From Harmothoe impar (Eukaryota; Annelida; Polychaeta; Phyllodocida; Polynoidae), in the NCBI GenBank assembly GCA_947462335.1, contig OX381720.1:65245946-65309945 (forward strand): a DNA stretch of 64,000 nucleotides. Direction: 5' to 3'. This document shows positions 23,401 through 38,400 of this stretch, in pieces. A program made the position numbers and the translations under genes. Below the pieces are notes generated by a model. It was not told the origin of the DNA. It ran no database searches and saw nothing but the letters and a program-made list of their open reading frames with translations. Position 1 is the stretch's first letter, and each line of letters starts with the position of its first letter.

Positions 23401-26400
23401 CTTTGCTTGCTACATCAATAGTCCCATGGAGCTATCCCCCTCCTATGGCGGAGAGTTTCAAAGCCTCTGAGGGTAGGCACCAGGGGGCACTGTTAGTCTC
23501 ACTAATATGAGGATAACTTCCGGATGAAAAAAGAAAAGTAAAATTGCTAACATTATTGTCTAATCCCTTGTGCAAAGAGAAGATGAGAAAAATCTGCCAA
23601 AATTGACACTATTAGGATCCTAATAATGTGTCTTGATGAGAAAAAGTGAAACGTTTGTTTGGGACCTTGAAGAAATATTTATACCATCCTTCTTCGACAC
23701 AAGATATAAGCTCACCTTGAGACGACCTTTTTCTGTCTTACATTCTGCACTGAAACAAAGAATTGAAAGAGAGTAAAACAAATAGAAATTGAACTGGCTA
23801 TTTGGTGACTAGAGTAATGAAAGCAATTTCTAGATACATAGTTATGAAGACAATTTCTAGACATCTAGATAGTGGCAAATGGATGGGTTAGGAGCTCATA
23901 TGGAGTCAATTTTTATCTTCCTTTGCACAATGTTTTTTTTTGTGTTTGGAATCTTCATATAAATGTGTGTGTAGCTTTTTTAAATCTGCTGGTATTTATA
24001 AACGCATATAATATCAGGGAAACCAAGTCAAGGGACCCCTCTCTGAATATAGATTGGTCCCACTGTGATATTATTATGACCTCAACTGCTCTATCGCACC
24101 CAACAGCCAGGCAGCATTAGCATAGCAACCTCTCCTGAAGCAGGCACAATTATGAAGCATTATTTGGTATTAGTGATTGTGATGAGTGCATGACTCCAGT
24201 AACAGTGAGGAGCAGGGAAGAGTGCCATATATATTACTGGAGCGCCACTAATTTATGGAATGTGATGTCTGCAAATGTGTGGAGGTCCGCAAATTTGTGT
24301 AGAAACAGCTCCCAGCAGCAAGCTATATAAGTGAGCCCTGTCCCCCTCTGTTGGAGTCATTTCACACACACAAAGCTGGCTGTGGAACCCATTAACAAAA
24401 AGTATGTAAACCCAGCAATAACATAGAAGATCAATTGTTTAGTAGTTTTTCCATCAACCAAAAAATTCTATCATCACACAATCTGATCATGTGTATGTTC
24501 CTTACCTTGGATCCTGTACAACATAAACTTGATTAATTTATTATTCTGGATATAGTTAAAGGCCCTAGGCTTATCCTGGAGATTGACACAATATAGGCTT
24601 ACCTGGTATCTCCATTCATCTCCCGTGCACGTTTGATGCTGGTAAGCAATGTCCTTATGACTGATATGTAGTTGAAGCAAAGAATCGGCAGAGGCACGAT
24701 TAAGTAGAGGAACATAGCATACAGAGGCCAATGGAAGTCGAGCCTATTCAAGTGGATGCATCTAAATGAAGGATGGCTAACAGCCTGCAACTATGTAACA
24801 GATAGAAAGGATTGAAAATGTTGCTCTTTCTAACTAGTACACTACTTTATGAGGATTTAGTAGCTGTCAAATGCGAATGTAATATCAACTTTATCTTATC
24901 TTGAAGTCATTATTACATAGGAAACACAGTAATCACCACCTTTAGAAATTAGATAAAGAGGATTGAAAGCAGTCGAAAGATTACCAAGGGAGGAGAGAAA
25001 GTATTGGGTGCCAGATACACTGTGAATTATAATTGCAGTAAAGAGATTCAGTGAAGACAGAGCTTGGTAAGGCGTACAGAAGAGAAAGAGAACATATTAA
25101 GTGATGGCAGGTTCCAGAGAATCAAGGGGAAAAAGAAATGCAAATGGAAAAAGAAATAGGGATTAGAAGGAAGGGCAGTGGTTACTGAGGGCACAACACT
25201 GGAGAGACTTAGGAGGCAAAGTAAGATGAGGAGCAGGAAGCAAGAGTTTATAGTCAATTATTACATTTCAGGCTTACCCCAACAGTTAAATAAGAATATG
25301 GGAAAACCTCCAGTCCTGTTATAATCCAGTTCATGAGAAAAGCTATAGCAGTTCTCTTAGGTGTAAATTTGAAAGTTTGATTCATTGGCAAACATATGGC
25401 AAAATACCTGCAGGAGCAATTACAATCATCATTTAAACACCAGTGTACATAATAATCCAGGCCAATGAGATTGGGGGAGGGCTCTTCTCAAATTTGTCTT
25501 TTGGTTATTAACTAGAAAATATATATTTCTAATGGTCTGTTATCAATTCTTCATTCTGCACTTTCAAATAACTAGATGGGCACAAAAGACGGGTATAGAA
25601 GGTATTTCAACATATGTACTGCACCTAAAAGACCCTAATGATTTTATTGGAACTATCAACATTTCCCTTTGATTCCTCTCTTACCTTGCAACAGCAGTTG
25701 GAAAAAGTATGTGCCTTGCTTCCATCCTAATCAAGGTATACAGATTTTTTTTCTGCAGAGCTCTTTGTTGCCTAGTAACAACAACTCTAAATATCCCATG
25801 CCTAGCAACTAGCACAATATCTTACTCTCTGCCCAAGATTGTTTCCCATTATCCATCAGCAAATATATGTATATATATACATATATATATATTTAAAAAA
25901 TATATATATATCCTTAGGACTGCCAGTACTTTCTGGAGGCGCACTGCCATAGTGTATTGTTTCCAATGCAAACGCAAAATCTTGGCTTTCAGGGGGCCCT
26001 TTTTACTATACGCATTGGCCCGCTATGGCAGTGCTAAGGATATATACATAAATTAGGTTCGTGAACATAGCCATCCTTCACCCTATAGCAATCTTAAGGT
26101 ATACATATTTTAGTATTACAAGTATCTACATGTTTTTCATTAACACATAGCTTTATAATGATGAGTAAGAATGAAATAACTATTGGGTGATATTACTTAA
26201 GTGTTTTGGAGGGGAGGGAGAGGGTTGGATAATGGTAAGCAAACAATTCTTGTATAACATTTGTAACCGGTAGTTTTAACTGCTGTGTTATTTGTATATC
26301 TATTCTATGTGGCTGTTATGATTGAACATAAGACGGTTCTATTACTTTTCATGACATGTTTATTCATTCATAATGAGTACCAACGGTTCTTTCCATATAC

Positions 26401-29400
26401 CGTCGTAATCATATACGGATGTATACTGAGGTTAGTGATGTTACCGACGGTGACTTGTTGTTAAGGGTTTTATAACATTTTACACAACCATCAACACTAG
26501 GTGGTTCTGCTGGTATGGTGATCTGACTAGCACAGGCCTGTATATAATGTGGACTGCTCTCCATGAGAAGGCAGTCTGGTTTGGTACATGCTGAGGCACA
26601 CACCACCCTGCACTCTGTGTTAAATACGCTATGCTGTAGCTTATTTACGCCCTGCTGGTATTATTGTCATGTTCTGATACCTGTGTGTGACTGTTTTAAC
26701 CGACGGCTCCCTCAGAGATAGTACCTGTTTGTTATTAAATAAAGTTGCTGTATATTAAAGCTTAATTGTACTGTGTCCGGTCGTTGTTCTTTAAATAGAG
26801 TCACTTGTAGCTTAGACCAACTACACAAATTTAGAACAGGTTAATATTAATGCTCAATATCTTTTAATAGAGGATGTATTCATACAAATGCCTTTAGTAA
26901 TTAACTTATAACAATTGTGATATGCACATAAATTGTAAAATTTAATATTTACAATACTGTTGTCCGATATTAACAGATATTGTATTTTTTTTTGCTTTTT
27001 TTCCAATCTGATAGAAATATACATCTTAGTCTTTATCATACTACACTATCATATTTTGAAAGATTTGGCGAGGAAATAGATTGAACCCAAGTCAATGTGC
27101 TGGCCTGTTTGTTTGTCATTTTATTCATCCCCACTGATACATTGATCCTGTTAACCCTTCTTTTTAGGTGTTTCAAGTCTTTCATCAGCTATGACTTCGG
27201 TGTTTTCTTCAAGAATGACATTTATGGATTGTGGCTTATTGTTTCGTTTCTTGTAAGCTCCATTTCCAGCTTGGACATGGTGTCCCCATCTTGGTTCCAC
27301 CATTATTCTGATTGTTTCCTACTTGTAAGTGACCAAGACCCAGGACAGATTCAACTTGCTCAAACCAACCCGACTGTTTTTTCACAAACGATAGTGTTCA
27401 GGGTTTCTCTGTGTATTCGGGAGGTTAACCTCTTCCTCCTTTTTTTTTTGCAAATCAGGTTTAATGCTCTGTCAAGATACAATTTCCTCTGTATCTGTTT
27501 TTTTCTGAATATCCATGAATGTTTGAAGGTTTGTGACAGTGGTTTCAGTCATCATGCTGAAGGTAGCATGACCTGTTGTAGCCTCTAGCCATCTGACGTC
27601 ATCTTGTCCTCTCAGTGGTCGCCCTGGCCCTCCTTAATGTCCTATACCTGCCGTAATGCATGGAGTATGTGTTTATTGTCCGGTATATCAAGTATGGATC
27701 CTCTCCTATGAGTTTGACTAAGGTTTTTCCCGGAGGATTTTTTTACATGTGATATAAGTTACAGAGATCTCATGTCCTATGTTGCCTCACTGTTAATGTG
27801 TAATGACTAACCAGTTAGTCAGTCTATTGAAGACAGGGACACCAGCCTCCATACTCCCTAGCTCAGGTGACGCTGTGATGTCATTCCCCTCAGCCTTCAT
27901 CAACCCATCAAATATTTTTATATGATAGGTCCATTCTCCTTCATCGCAACAATTTTTTTGGGGATGTTATGTTGATTGATAAGCTGTCTTCTTAGTCAGC
28001 TCAACTAGACATAGTTCTGTGTAAATACTTCATTAGGTATGGAGTTGATACTTTTACTGCATAAATACTTCTATGCCTCATATCACAACAGCATTGAACT
28101 GGGACTGAGGTTCCAACTAGCTTCTTGTCAAGTAAGACCAGCTAACTACTCCTGCCAAATAATTAGGCAAGGTGAAAACAAGAGGTGCCAATCAGCAAAA
28201 CTCAGTACTACAATATAAAACATTAGCACTGTCCAATTAATGCAGCTCACCAGAACTCACTTACCTTTCAAAGCTCAGGATTATGAAAAGGTTCACCACA
28301 CCAATCTGAACCGTTTCCCTCAGTGTGTAGACAGTCAAGCAGCCAGCCGGCCCAATAAGTGGATCTATATAAGTCTTCGCGATGGATACTGGGTACTGGA
28401 ATGTAACATATAATTGTTCTCTGTGTCTGGAATATATGTATTGCGGTGGTCAGGGGGTCAGGGATAAGGATTGTAGTTCCCCAATGGGATGGGAAATGGT
28501 GCATCAGAGCGTCTCCCCACAGCCTCAGTACCCCTACTTCTCTGTGGCCATCAGAGCGTCTCCCAACAGCCTCAGTACCCCTACTTGTCTGTAGCCATCA
28601 GAGCGTCCCCCCACAGCCTCAGTACCCATACTTCTCTGTAGCCAACAGAGCGTCTCCCAACAGCCTCAGTACCCCTACTTCTCTGTAGCCATCAGAGCAT
28701 CCCCCCACAGCCTCAGTACCCCTACTTCTCTGTAGCCATCAGAGCGTCCCCCCACAGCCTCAGTACCCCCACTTCTCTGTAGCCATCAGAGCGCCCCCCC
28801 CCCCCCCACAGCCTTTCCGGCAACAAGCCATAAAGAGGAGGTGGAGGAGGATGCAGTCTCCACTGCGGCTGGCACCCGCACACCTGAGATCCAGCCCAGC
28901 TAGCAATACTCGTAGTTAATCACGTAATCTCTACATCTTTTCTCAATAGATGTTTTCTACATTTGGTTACGTCGTATTCTTAGGCTCATTACGTCCTATA
29001 TGCAAATGGTTTAGACATCATTCTTCGGACATCTTTTCAATGTAACATAATAATGTTAATATGACCTGCTTTGAAAGATTTGAAAGACATCAGGAAGATG
29101 TGATATAAAGATGTAAGTAAGTGGAATAATTGTAACATTGTGTGAGGTGGGTATATTCCAAAATCTTTTTAATTGTGGTATAAATTTATTTCATAAATAA
29201 AATGCCAGATGCAAACACATTTTAGACATCATGAAAAGACATGTATCTAACGTCTACCCTACACCTAGAGTTAGACTTCTCCATCAGAAGTAGGTCACAT
29301 TGAAGGCAATTGATTTAATCAGTGTATTTTGCCTGTAGACATCACCAATATTCCTTCAGACTTGGCACATTGATCCGAGCACAGTGGCCAAGATGTGATG

Positions 29401-32400
29401 TCAGCTCATGGTCAGTCTATGGGATTTGAATAGATTTAGCGACCAAAGAAAAGGTGTGCTCATGTTAATCTCCTGGTTCTCCCATATATAATTATTCTAT
29501 AGAAACAAAAATAACAGATCATACATGCCAGGCAAAAAGTTATTCAAGTTTCGTCTTCTATGTAAATTAATTGTGTTGAATAGATACTAATTAATGGTCA
29601 AACTACTGCCAATGTAGATTGTATTCTATTGATATTGGCAGAGGGAGACATCTTGTGTCAAAAGTATGAACTATTTAAGAGCTAAATAACAGATTTCTTA
29701 TAGGCGTCATAATCTAACAGGATAAAGATGTACTACATATATAAAGTATGCCTAATGTTGATGTCAAATTTATTATGTCATTTTAACATGCACCTTAAGG
29801 CATGAATTCGACATTAATGTTTCATGTGTTTAATTTCTCGAAAAAAAGATTTGATATTCTGATCAAGATTTAATCACTTGTTACATGAAATAATGCCCAC
29901 ATAGATATGTATGGATGCTATCAAATGGTTATGTCTCTTTCTAATTGCCATTTAGATGTAAACAATACATCAGTTTCCGGTCAAACTGCTATGTATAAGG
30001 ATTTACTCCCTTGAGACGTCATGATCAGGTCATTTTTACGTATCAATGTGAATATGACCAGTAAAAGACGTGCTTTTTACATAAGGTGCTAGCTGGGAGG
30101 GTAGAGGTACACTGTTTCAGCATATAGGCTCAGCTATAACCATGTAGAGGTACACTGCTGGCTGTCTTAGATTAGGGACAGGCCAAAATGAAAAAAATCC
30201 CTAAAACAAGTTTTACTCTCCTTATATCTGTTGCAAGTGTTCCAAATCAGTTTTATTTCTGTTAGATTGTTGATTAGAAGCTGAGCAAAATGGATTTGAA
30301 ATGTTGGATATGGGGAGTGCATCTGCTATATAAAACTATGATTTGGGACTGGCTTTCTGCTGACAGGCAGACTACCACAATGTAGGGTGCCTTAGCACAT
30401 TGAGTGATGCCAAAGGTGGGAAACTACATTTGAATAGGTAGGTATGTGTCACAATGGAAGAAGGATTAAGACCATGTGGTGAAAATTTGGATACCTGGAG
30501 GAATGCATAAGACCCTGGAGGTAATATTAAAACATGCACAATGGATATGGAAAATACTCAATTTGGAACATTTGGAAGAGATAGAGGGACACAGAGATGG
30601 TGATCAAGCAGGATATAAGTTGGAAAGGAAGACCTGGGAGTGATGGTCAGCCTAACACATGACTACTTACCTCATAGAGAAGATTACTTAATGAGCACAA
30701 AATGTCTGTCAATGCAATCCCAGCCAGCAACATGTTTGTTGTAGTTCTTAGTACCTTTCTTGTTGAAATTGCAATCAAAATCAGTATGTTTCCTGAAATA
30801 TATCAATCACATTGTATCAAAACTATGAAATTACGAATTCCTAATAATTAAGTTAAATAGGTAACATAGTTCATTTCATGGTCAATATGGCAATGCCATT
30901 GACTTAACCAAGGAAGCCCATATCCCCCATGACATAACCCACATCTGTAATTCAGGGATTTCATATCATCACATTTGTAGATTCAACCACTATAATTTGG
31001 CTTTTAAAGAGCAATTAAATCAATTTTAAGAATATTGTTCATGGAATAAACACAAATGAGCACTCATTGAGTTCCTGACTGAGAGTTATTTCATGAGGCT
31101 TTACAAATGTGAAGCCGAGTAAAATAACCCTCAGAGAGCAACTCTGATCCTGAATATTATTGCCTGTTTGACCTTGTAGGAGGTAGATGACCTCTGTCAT
31201 TCGACAGGGAGAATACAATTGTTAACTTAAAATCATATTTATGGGCCATAAACCCAGGTTTAAAAAAAACAGGCTAATGAATCTTTCTTGAATTTACCTA
31301 CCAAGGATACCAAATATCAATCCCATTAAGGCGATGGTTGTATTGACAATAAAAAAATAGGGACTATCTGTCACCATTGAACGAGGTAGATATTGAATGC
31401 CAAGTTTGAAGTAACTGCTTGATCCAGGACGACATTGGGTAGAATATTTCCCCCATTGTGGCCAACTAAATATAAAACAGTAGAATTTGGCACGGAGTTC
31501 CGGATTTTCTGCTATTTCAATCATTTTGACTTTATCAGTAGATGTCCAATGGCTGGTCACGCCATATAGTACTTGGGACATAGGTTTGACATAGGGCCAA
31601 GCATTGCGTAGTCCATCCTGTAGCAAACATTATAAGAGGGGTTAGACATGCTTTGCATTGGTCAATGATCAACAGGTTTCTCATCATGCTTTGTTATAAG
31701 GAGGGGCAGTGAGACCATCCCAGCAAATTGGGGTGAAGCTAGGGCATGCTAGTGCCAGCTTGTGTAAATTGCTTTTGTGCCTAGCTCAAAAGGTGAGGTT
31801 GAATGACCTTTGGGTGAGCAGCCCTAACCCTTCCACTGGCCCACCCAATCCCACCTAGTATCTAGCTGGTGGTTAGGGAACTTGGGTGAGAGCTGGGTAA
31901 GGGCTTGCACAAGGTGTGGGGTGTAAGCTATTCGTGGCCTGTCCCAAAGGCCAAAATATTCCAAGTGCAATATGTATAAATAACTTGTGTTGTTGAATCA
32001 TATAGTTGAGTTCAGTGTTTTACTTGACACAACCAGTATGTGGCAGAGTTCCTCTCATGTCTGTGCATGAGGGTTTCTTCCAATACTGCTTATGCCTCTT
32101 GATTGCTTATGTCATCAGAGAAAACCAACAGAAATGTTGGCCCTAACTTAGGGTTGATACCAATTTCATGATTACATTTATAGGCAAAGTGATTGTTGAA
32201 CCCTTCAATAATTAAAGTGAAGGATGTTTAAAACACAACAATTATCTTTTTCTGTTGTACGGAAAAAGCTTCCTAGTTGAAGGTTACATACACTCTGAGT
32301 AGAGGTCAAAGATCACACCAAAAAGGATGACAGAAAGGAGTATGTAATTCAGACTGTGCAAATCCTCCAATTTCAGATGTAAAGTTGTTTGGGCTAAAGA

Positions 32401-35400
32401 GCACTACAGACAACAATGTAAGAATGCCAATGCTACAGAAATATGCAATGATTTTATGGCCAAATGTTAAATCTTAAGATCCTGACTATTTCAGGGTATA
32501 ATTGATGATATTGTGGAGGTTCACAGTTATTCTAGTTTAAGGAACAATGAGAACGGCAGTTTCCAGGTGCGAGAATAAACAGACTTTTATTACAAAGCAC
32601 TCATGTTTCTGAACAGGAAAAACTCAGTATGAAAATAACACACAGCTTTTGTCATGTTTCTATATATATATATAGGAAAGAATCAGTATAATAAGGATAT
32701 ACAGCTTTGTCCACACGGTGGGACCAGGTGAAGTACGCCGTCAGCCCGGCCTGCACTGACTGACCTCACGAGTAAACACACAGGTCTTATATAACCACCG
32801 GTCCTTTGGTCACATGACCAGGTAGGAGGGTCGGCGACCAGTACTCCATTCCCCTGGTGGGAGTAGTAGGAGATCTGGCCTCCCGGGGTGTCGGCTTGGC
32901 CGTTAACCCCATGTGGTACGTCAAAGAGAGGGGATCCTTTGATCTAGTGGTCAGGCTACTTTAGGGCGGCCACCTCCATAGTCCCCCTGCCATAAGTCAT
33001 GGGGACTACCGGTACTGTCTGTAGAAGAAGTCGGACAATGGCAGTAAGTATCCAGGCCACTCTTACTACAGAGAGACTCTTCTTCCCGGCAAACCCGGTC
33101 CATTTTTTGATCTTTCCCTTCAATGTAGAGGGTATTCGGGTATTTCCTTTAGTACCCTTTTCCTTCCAGAACCTGATATTCCCCATTATAGGAATTATCA
33201 ATATCTGGGGCCATGGTTCCTCCTCTTCCTGCTGGGAGAGGATGACCGGGTACGAACGCGGGCAGGGTGGGAGGAGCGACTCCTTTCGTCCGGCTGGTGG
33301 AAGTTTCAGCCTCCTCGATGGGAGGAACAACTTGCACACATGATGAACACATCCACAACCTCACAGAAGTATGCTGCTGCTGGTCAGAGCTTATTCAGTA
33401 GCTCTGCAGTCATAGCCTCATATTGGGAAATGACTGCTTCATGCAGGGCATTGACACGGTAACCTGCCACACTGATTCCCATGTTATAGCAATCTTTCAT
33501 GTGACACACAAGGTCACCTCTACGGGATTCTAAGTACCCGTTGCAGAGAAAAGATTCTCTGTCCACAGTCAGATCACAATGATACATTAACCTGTGATGC
33601 ATATGGTTCTCACAGAAGTGTCTCAGGAAGCGGGGCTTGGTGACATACACCGTCCTGTCAGTGCCATTCTGATTCACACATGTGGTGAATGAACACCAGT
33701 TCCTGTCTTGCTGATCATACCAGTGAGTCATAGCAAAGATTAATTTATCTTTCTGCTCTTTACTGTAGTAATATTCTGGCCACACTTGTAGCTGATCTAA
33801 CCATTGCTGGTAGAAAGCAGGTGGAGGACGATCCCGCGGGGTGTTTCAGATCCAATCCTCATCATGACTCAGCCCTAGACAATCTGTCGCGAGTGAGCAG
33901 CCAAAGTTGGTCGGCCCAATAGGACATTGTTCCCAGGAAGTGGGAACAAAGACACGGAACTAGCTATTTGCATTGTTCCAGATGGTTCTGGAAGATACTT
34001 CTTCCTCATCTTCCTTGTCCTTGGACTTATTAGAGGACTAATATGGGCCGGGTTGACCATTAGTGCAGCGCCTAATGCGGCTGCAGCTCCCTTGACAATT
34101 ATGTCCTCTTTCCACTTGGCTAAAGTGGAACACTTTTCCTGCTTCAGGGAGGTGGGGTGGTTCGTCCGAAACGACAACCCCCCCTAGTTACAGACCTGTT
34201 AATGGATGACTCCGTCAACAACTTGTTGACTTCCTCATGCAGATCTTCTTCCCCCCCCCTAACTTCCCACTTTTCGGGTCAAGGTCGCTCTGAAAAGTGC
34301 AGCAGAGTCCAACCCAAGGATACCATCATCTTCAATCTCTGCTATGTTCGGGGCCCACACAAACTCCTTCCCAGCCACAGAGATAATTAGAAAGGTCAGA
34401 CCAAATTAATGTCCTCATCCTAGTACCATCAGCCGTGCATGCATTTACCCTCATTGTTAGGTTATCACACATGCCCGGCAATAAGCCGATGAATCTCTTA
34501 GAGACCATGGAATGGCTAGCTCCAGTGTTCATAAGAAACTCTCCAATCTTTCCTTGTACAGAACAGGAAACATACCACCTCTTCCCATCAGTTACTGAGG
34601 GATTCCTAGTAAACCGGTGAAGGTAACTATCAGTGCCAAGATCAAATCCGCATCATTCCAGGTGTTCCAGACAAGGATGACCCGGGGGAAGCCTTGTTCC
34701 TCCAACCTTAACCAACTCTTTGGTTATTGACTCCTCTAAACTGGCACTAGGTTTCCCATCCGGATACGCCTGAGCGTCTGTTGTACTAGTCTCCCAAGCC
34801 TCATGGTTTCCGGGATGATCAGTCCCATCTCCCTTCTTGCTGGACGTATTCATTGCTGATGAATCTTCAACACCAACGTTGGTGATGATTTGGCATATTT
34901 TCTCGGGGGTTACCTTAACGCCATCCCTGGTAGCCCATTCTAATTTCCCGAAGCCTCACTCCTTAGGACCTTCTTCTCTGCTTTACATCTGGATGCAAAG
35001 TGTCCAGTCACCTGACATCCTTGACACTGCACCGTGTTACGATCTACTGGAGGGTGACACAGTGTTTCCTTATCAAACATTTTGTTCATGCAGGTTATCA
35101 TAGATTCTATTAGGGTACTTAAAATGGCACCGACCATTTTCGACTCACAATCCTAGTATTGTTCTAGTCTGCCATGTTGTAAGTGTGAGTGGTGAGAATG
35201 CCCCTTTAAAAGACTATCGGACACATTTGTATTTTCTGGAGTGGTCTTCTTCCCCTTCAGAATCTTCAGCAGAAGAGTCCTCATCATTTATAGAATGTTC
35301 AATTCAGGAGACACGCTGATTCCTGCTAGCAGGAATAACCCTAGCCAACAGTATTTTTTTATTTTTTATGTTGCCATGAACAAATCTGCTATTGATGAGC

Positions 35401-38400
35401 CGGCTTCCCAAACTCGCTATGAACCTTTGCGTGTTCTGGGTGACTAAGACCACTTATGAACCTCACAAACAGGGATTCCATGTAATACTCTGTGTCCCTA
35501 CTCCATTCAGGTCTGGCTTGACGCAATTCCAAGCCATATATATCTTAGCAGACTCCTCAGGTTTCTGAGTACTCCTCTGAAACAGAGTCCAGTGATCTAT
35601 GGTCACCATTTTCCCAAATGTATAACAAGCTTATACTTCCAATTGGTTGTATGTAGCACCCGGACCATAGTATCCCTCCATTCTTCTACTTGTCTTTTAC
35701 CAGGTCCATCACTTAGCCAAATCACAAAAGCCCCCAGTGAATCTTCCTCACTCCAACAATCATATTTACAGTCATCCAAATGAGCCTGACATTCCTCTTT
35801 CCAGGGATGCAAGGCCCTGTAGGGCTTAGTGATCCGTGCCGTTCGTTTAGCTGCATAAGTGGAATGCACTAATTGACCTGACATAAGTCTACTCAAGGCT
35901 AACAACAAGTCACTCTCCTATTCAAACCTGTTTATAGGAAACTCATTACGGTATTGGCTAATGCCAGTACCCATACAATCATCAAAGCGTGGCTCTTGAT
36001 ATCTTGTCAAACCTGTGACAGTTTTAGAGGCTGTGGGTGACATAGTCTAAGCATCTCAATGATGTTTATGATTAAACTCCTTCTCATTACTCTTCCCTGA
36101 ATGGTGAGTGATGCCTGGGGCTATATCTGACACCGGAGGAGGGTAAGAGTAGGCAGCATCTGGGAAAAATGTATAGTTACCCTTTTCACTTTTCATTATA
36201 GGGTACTTCATATTGAGCTGGGTCATCCCCAGAAAATGGGTTCAGGGAACCATAACTATGTTTCCCGATTCTTCTTTTTAGTGCCGGGATAATTCCTCCT
36301 CAGGGGACCTTTCCTTATTTGGAGGCGATTTATCATCCCCTTTTCCTCTATGTGGACCCTGTTCCTGGCTCACAGAGCGACTAGCTACATTCCACCGCCA
36401 AGAAATAGACTTATTACCCTTGTACACCTCAGATTCCACATGCAACGACGCATTCCGTTTTCAAATGGATTATACTGAGGCAACACTTCGTGCTGACTTT
36501 ATTCAGTTTCCTTGCAGTCTGTTGCATCCAATATGTTCTTTCCTTCCTACATTTCCTTCACATATTGCTCATGTGGCTCGGCAACTTTATTCATCTCCCC
36601 CTGCATGATAGTCCTCCTAGCTTCCAGGGAACAAACGGCTTTCACCTCAGCCTTCCTTTTTCGTTCCAATTCCTCAGTTTCCTCCAGGATTTGTAGCCTA
36701 GTCTCTTCATTATTTCTGACCAACTGGTCCCTGCCTTTTTACAGTTCCTCCTTCCCCTAGGCCTGGACAATCCGGGAAAATCTCCATTACAGGCATATCT
36801 GCCTACCCCGGGAGTTCTGCCAGCAAGGGCAAATCTTCCCTTACTTTGGGCCGCCCCCAGGTCGGCCTCCTGCCCTTATCTCTGTAGAGATAAGGGCTGC
36901 CAGGAGAGATATGGGCGCCCCCCCCCCCCCCCCCCCCCCCCCGTCCGCATCACCAAGGGGAAATCTCCCGGTGCGGTATCTAATCCAGGTGGGGTGGTGA
37001 GGGAGAGGTGAAGGGGGGAGGGAATCCACATATAAATATACCTTATTTCGGCCATATTTTGTCATTAAAATCAATATATTTCACAAAATACAAGTAAGTT
37101 ATTTAATCCCTCCAGCATATACCTAGCTAGTTATTTTATCTACCTGTATACAGGTTAATCATTTTCCGCAAATGATGTTTAGATATCAGCAAATTGGATT
37201 TTCTGGTTGAACCTAAAGTTACATGTATATCAACCCAAAATCAAGGGGAGAAACCCCCTCATTCTCTTTTCTCCCGGCAAGGTATAAAAGGTAGGATTTC
37301 CCCAACCTGTCCCCTGTTTCAAGGCATACCATTCCCTTGAGAATTGTTTCAACTCCTTTTTCATATTTCTCTTTCAGGGATAGAGAATCCTCATTAGCCA
37401 TCTTTGTTTTAGCTAACTCTGCTTGAATTTTCTGAAATTCATGCAATTCAAGAGCAACCTTCTTTTTCACATACCAATTTTCCTCCACCAGTCTCTCCAT
37501 TAACTCAATCAAGGCCACCTTCTTCTTCAGATTGTCAGCGAATATCCCATTTCTTTCCTTTATAAGGGAAGCCAATTCCTCAGTAGTTGTCACATATTAA
37601 TCCTCCATTAACTGTCAGTCCAAGTGTACATTCTCCGAGTATAATTCCTCCCTGTCCTTGGCATAGCGTTCGTCATATTCCGTCTGGAATCTCTCCTCCC
37701 CTTTGTTAGGACTCATTCGGAAAATGTCTTGCACTTTCCTTTTCTTGTGTCTTGTCTCCACTTGAGATAGATCCACCTGCCTCAAGCTCTCCACAGGATC
37801 AAATCCTGCCATTTCCTGGTGAGTTGATTCCTACTCTCCATCACTCAGTTCTGATCCAGAACTGCTTGGCCTACCCCCGGTAGCCATTCCAAGTCCACAA
37901 AGGACCTGCTGTTTAGACAAGCCTGAACATATTCCCGAAACATTTCCTTGTTCTGCTACACTTACTGCAACTGGTCACGGTATCAGTGTGGAGGTTCGGG
38001 GTTTTTCTAGTTTAAGGAACAACGAGAACAGCAGTTAACAGGTGTGAGAATAAACAGACTTTTATTACAAAGCACTCATGTTTCTGAATAGGAATAACTC
38101 AGTATGATGATAACAAACCGCTTTTGTCAAGTTTCTATATATATAGGAAACAATCAGTATAATTTTGTACGCATGGTTGGACAAGGTGAAGTACGCTGTC
38201 AGCCCGGCCTGCACTGACTAGACTCACGAGTAAACACACAGGTCTTATATAACCACCGGTCCTTTGGTCACGTGGCCAGGTGGGAGGGTCGGCCACCCAC
38301 CTGAGAGCGGTAACCTGGAGAGGACCCAAGTCGCCTCCCAGACACTGTGTGCATTAGTTCCAGGTTAATATGTTACAAAAGTGGACAGTGACTTGTTTAG

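Larger units (their letters stand above)
32512..38298 (-). mobile_element. Decayed Ty3/gypsy-like LTR retroelement, second copy, with LTRs
   Basis: Direct repeats of about 310-330 bp at 32512-32840 and 37987-38298 both start TGTGGAGGTTC and share an AATAAA-bearing core, TATATA and a CACAGGTCTTATATAACC block. Between them, on the minus strand, lie gag, protease and the third ORF of the family also found at 7166-20369. RT, RNase H and integrase are missing here as well. It lies in the receptor intron before the ectodomain exon at 31302-31617. Confidence 0.75.

Noticed and set aside
28505..28820. 47-bp repeats considered as a repeat-protein exon
   Set aside because: 47 is not a multiple of three, so units change frame; it is a minisatellite next to the TM3 exon.
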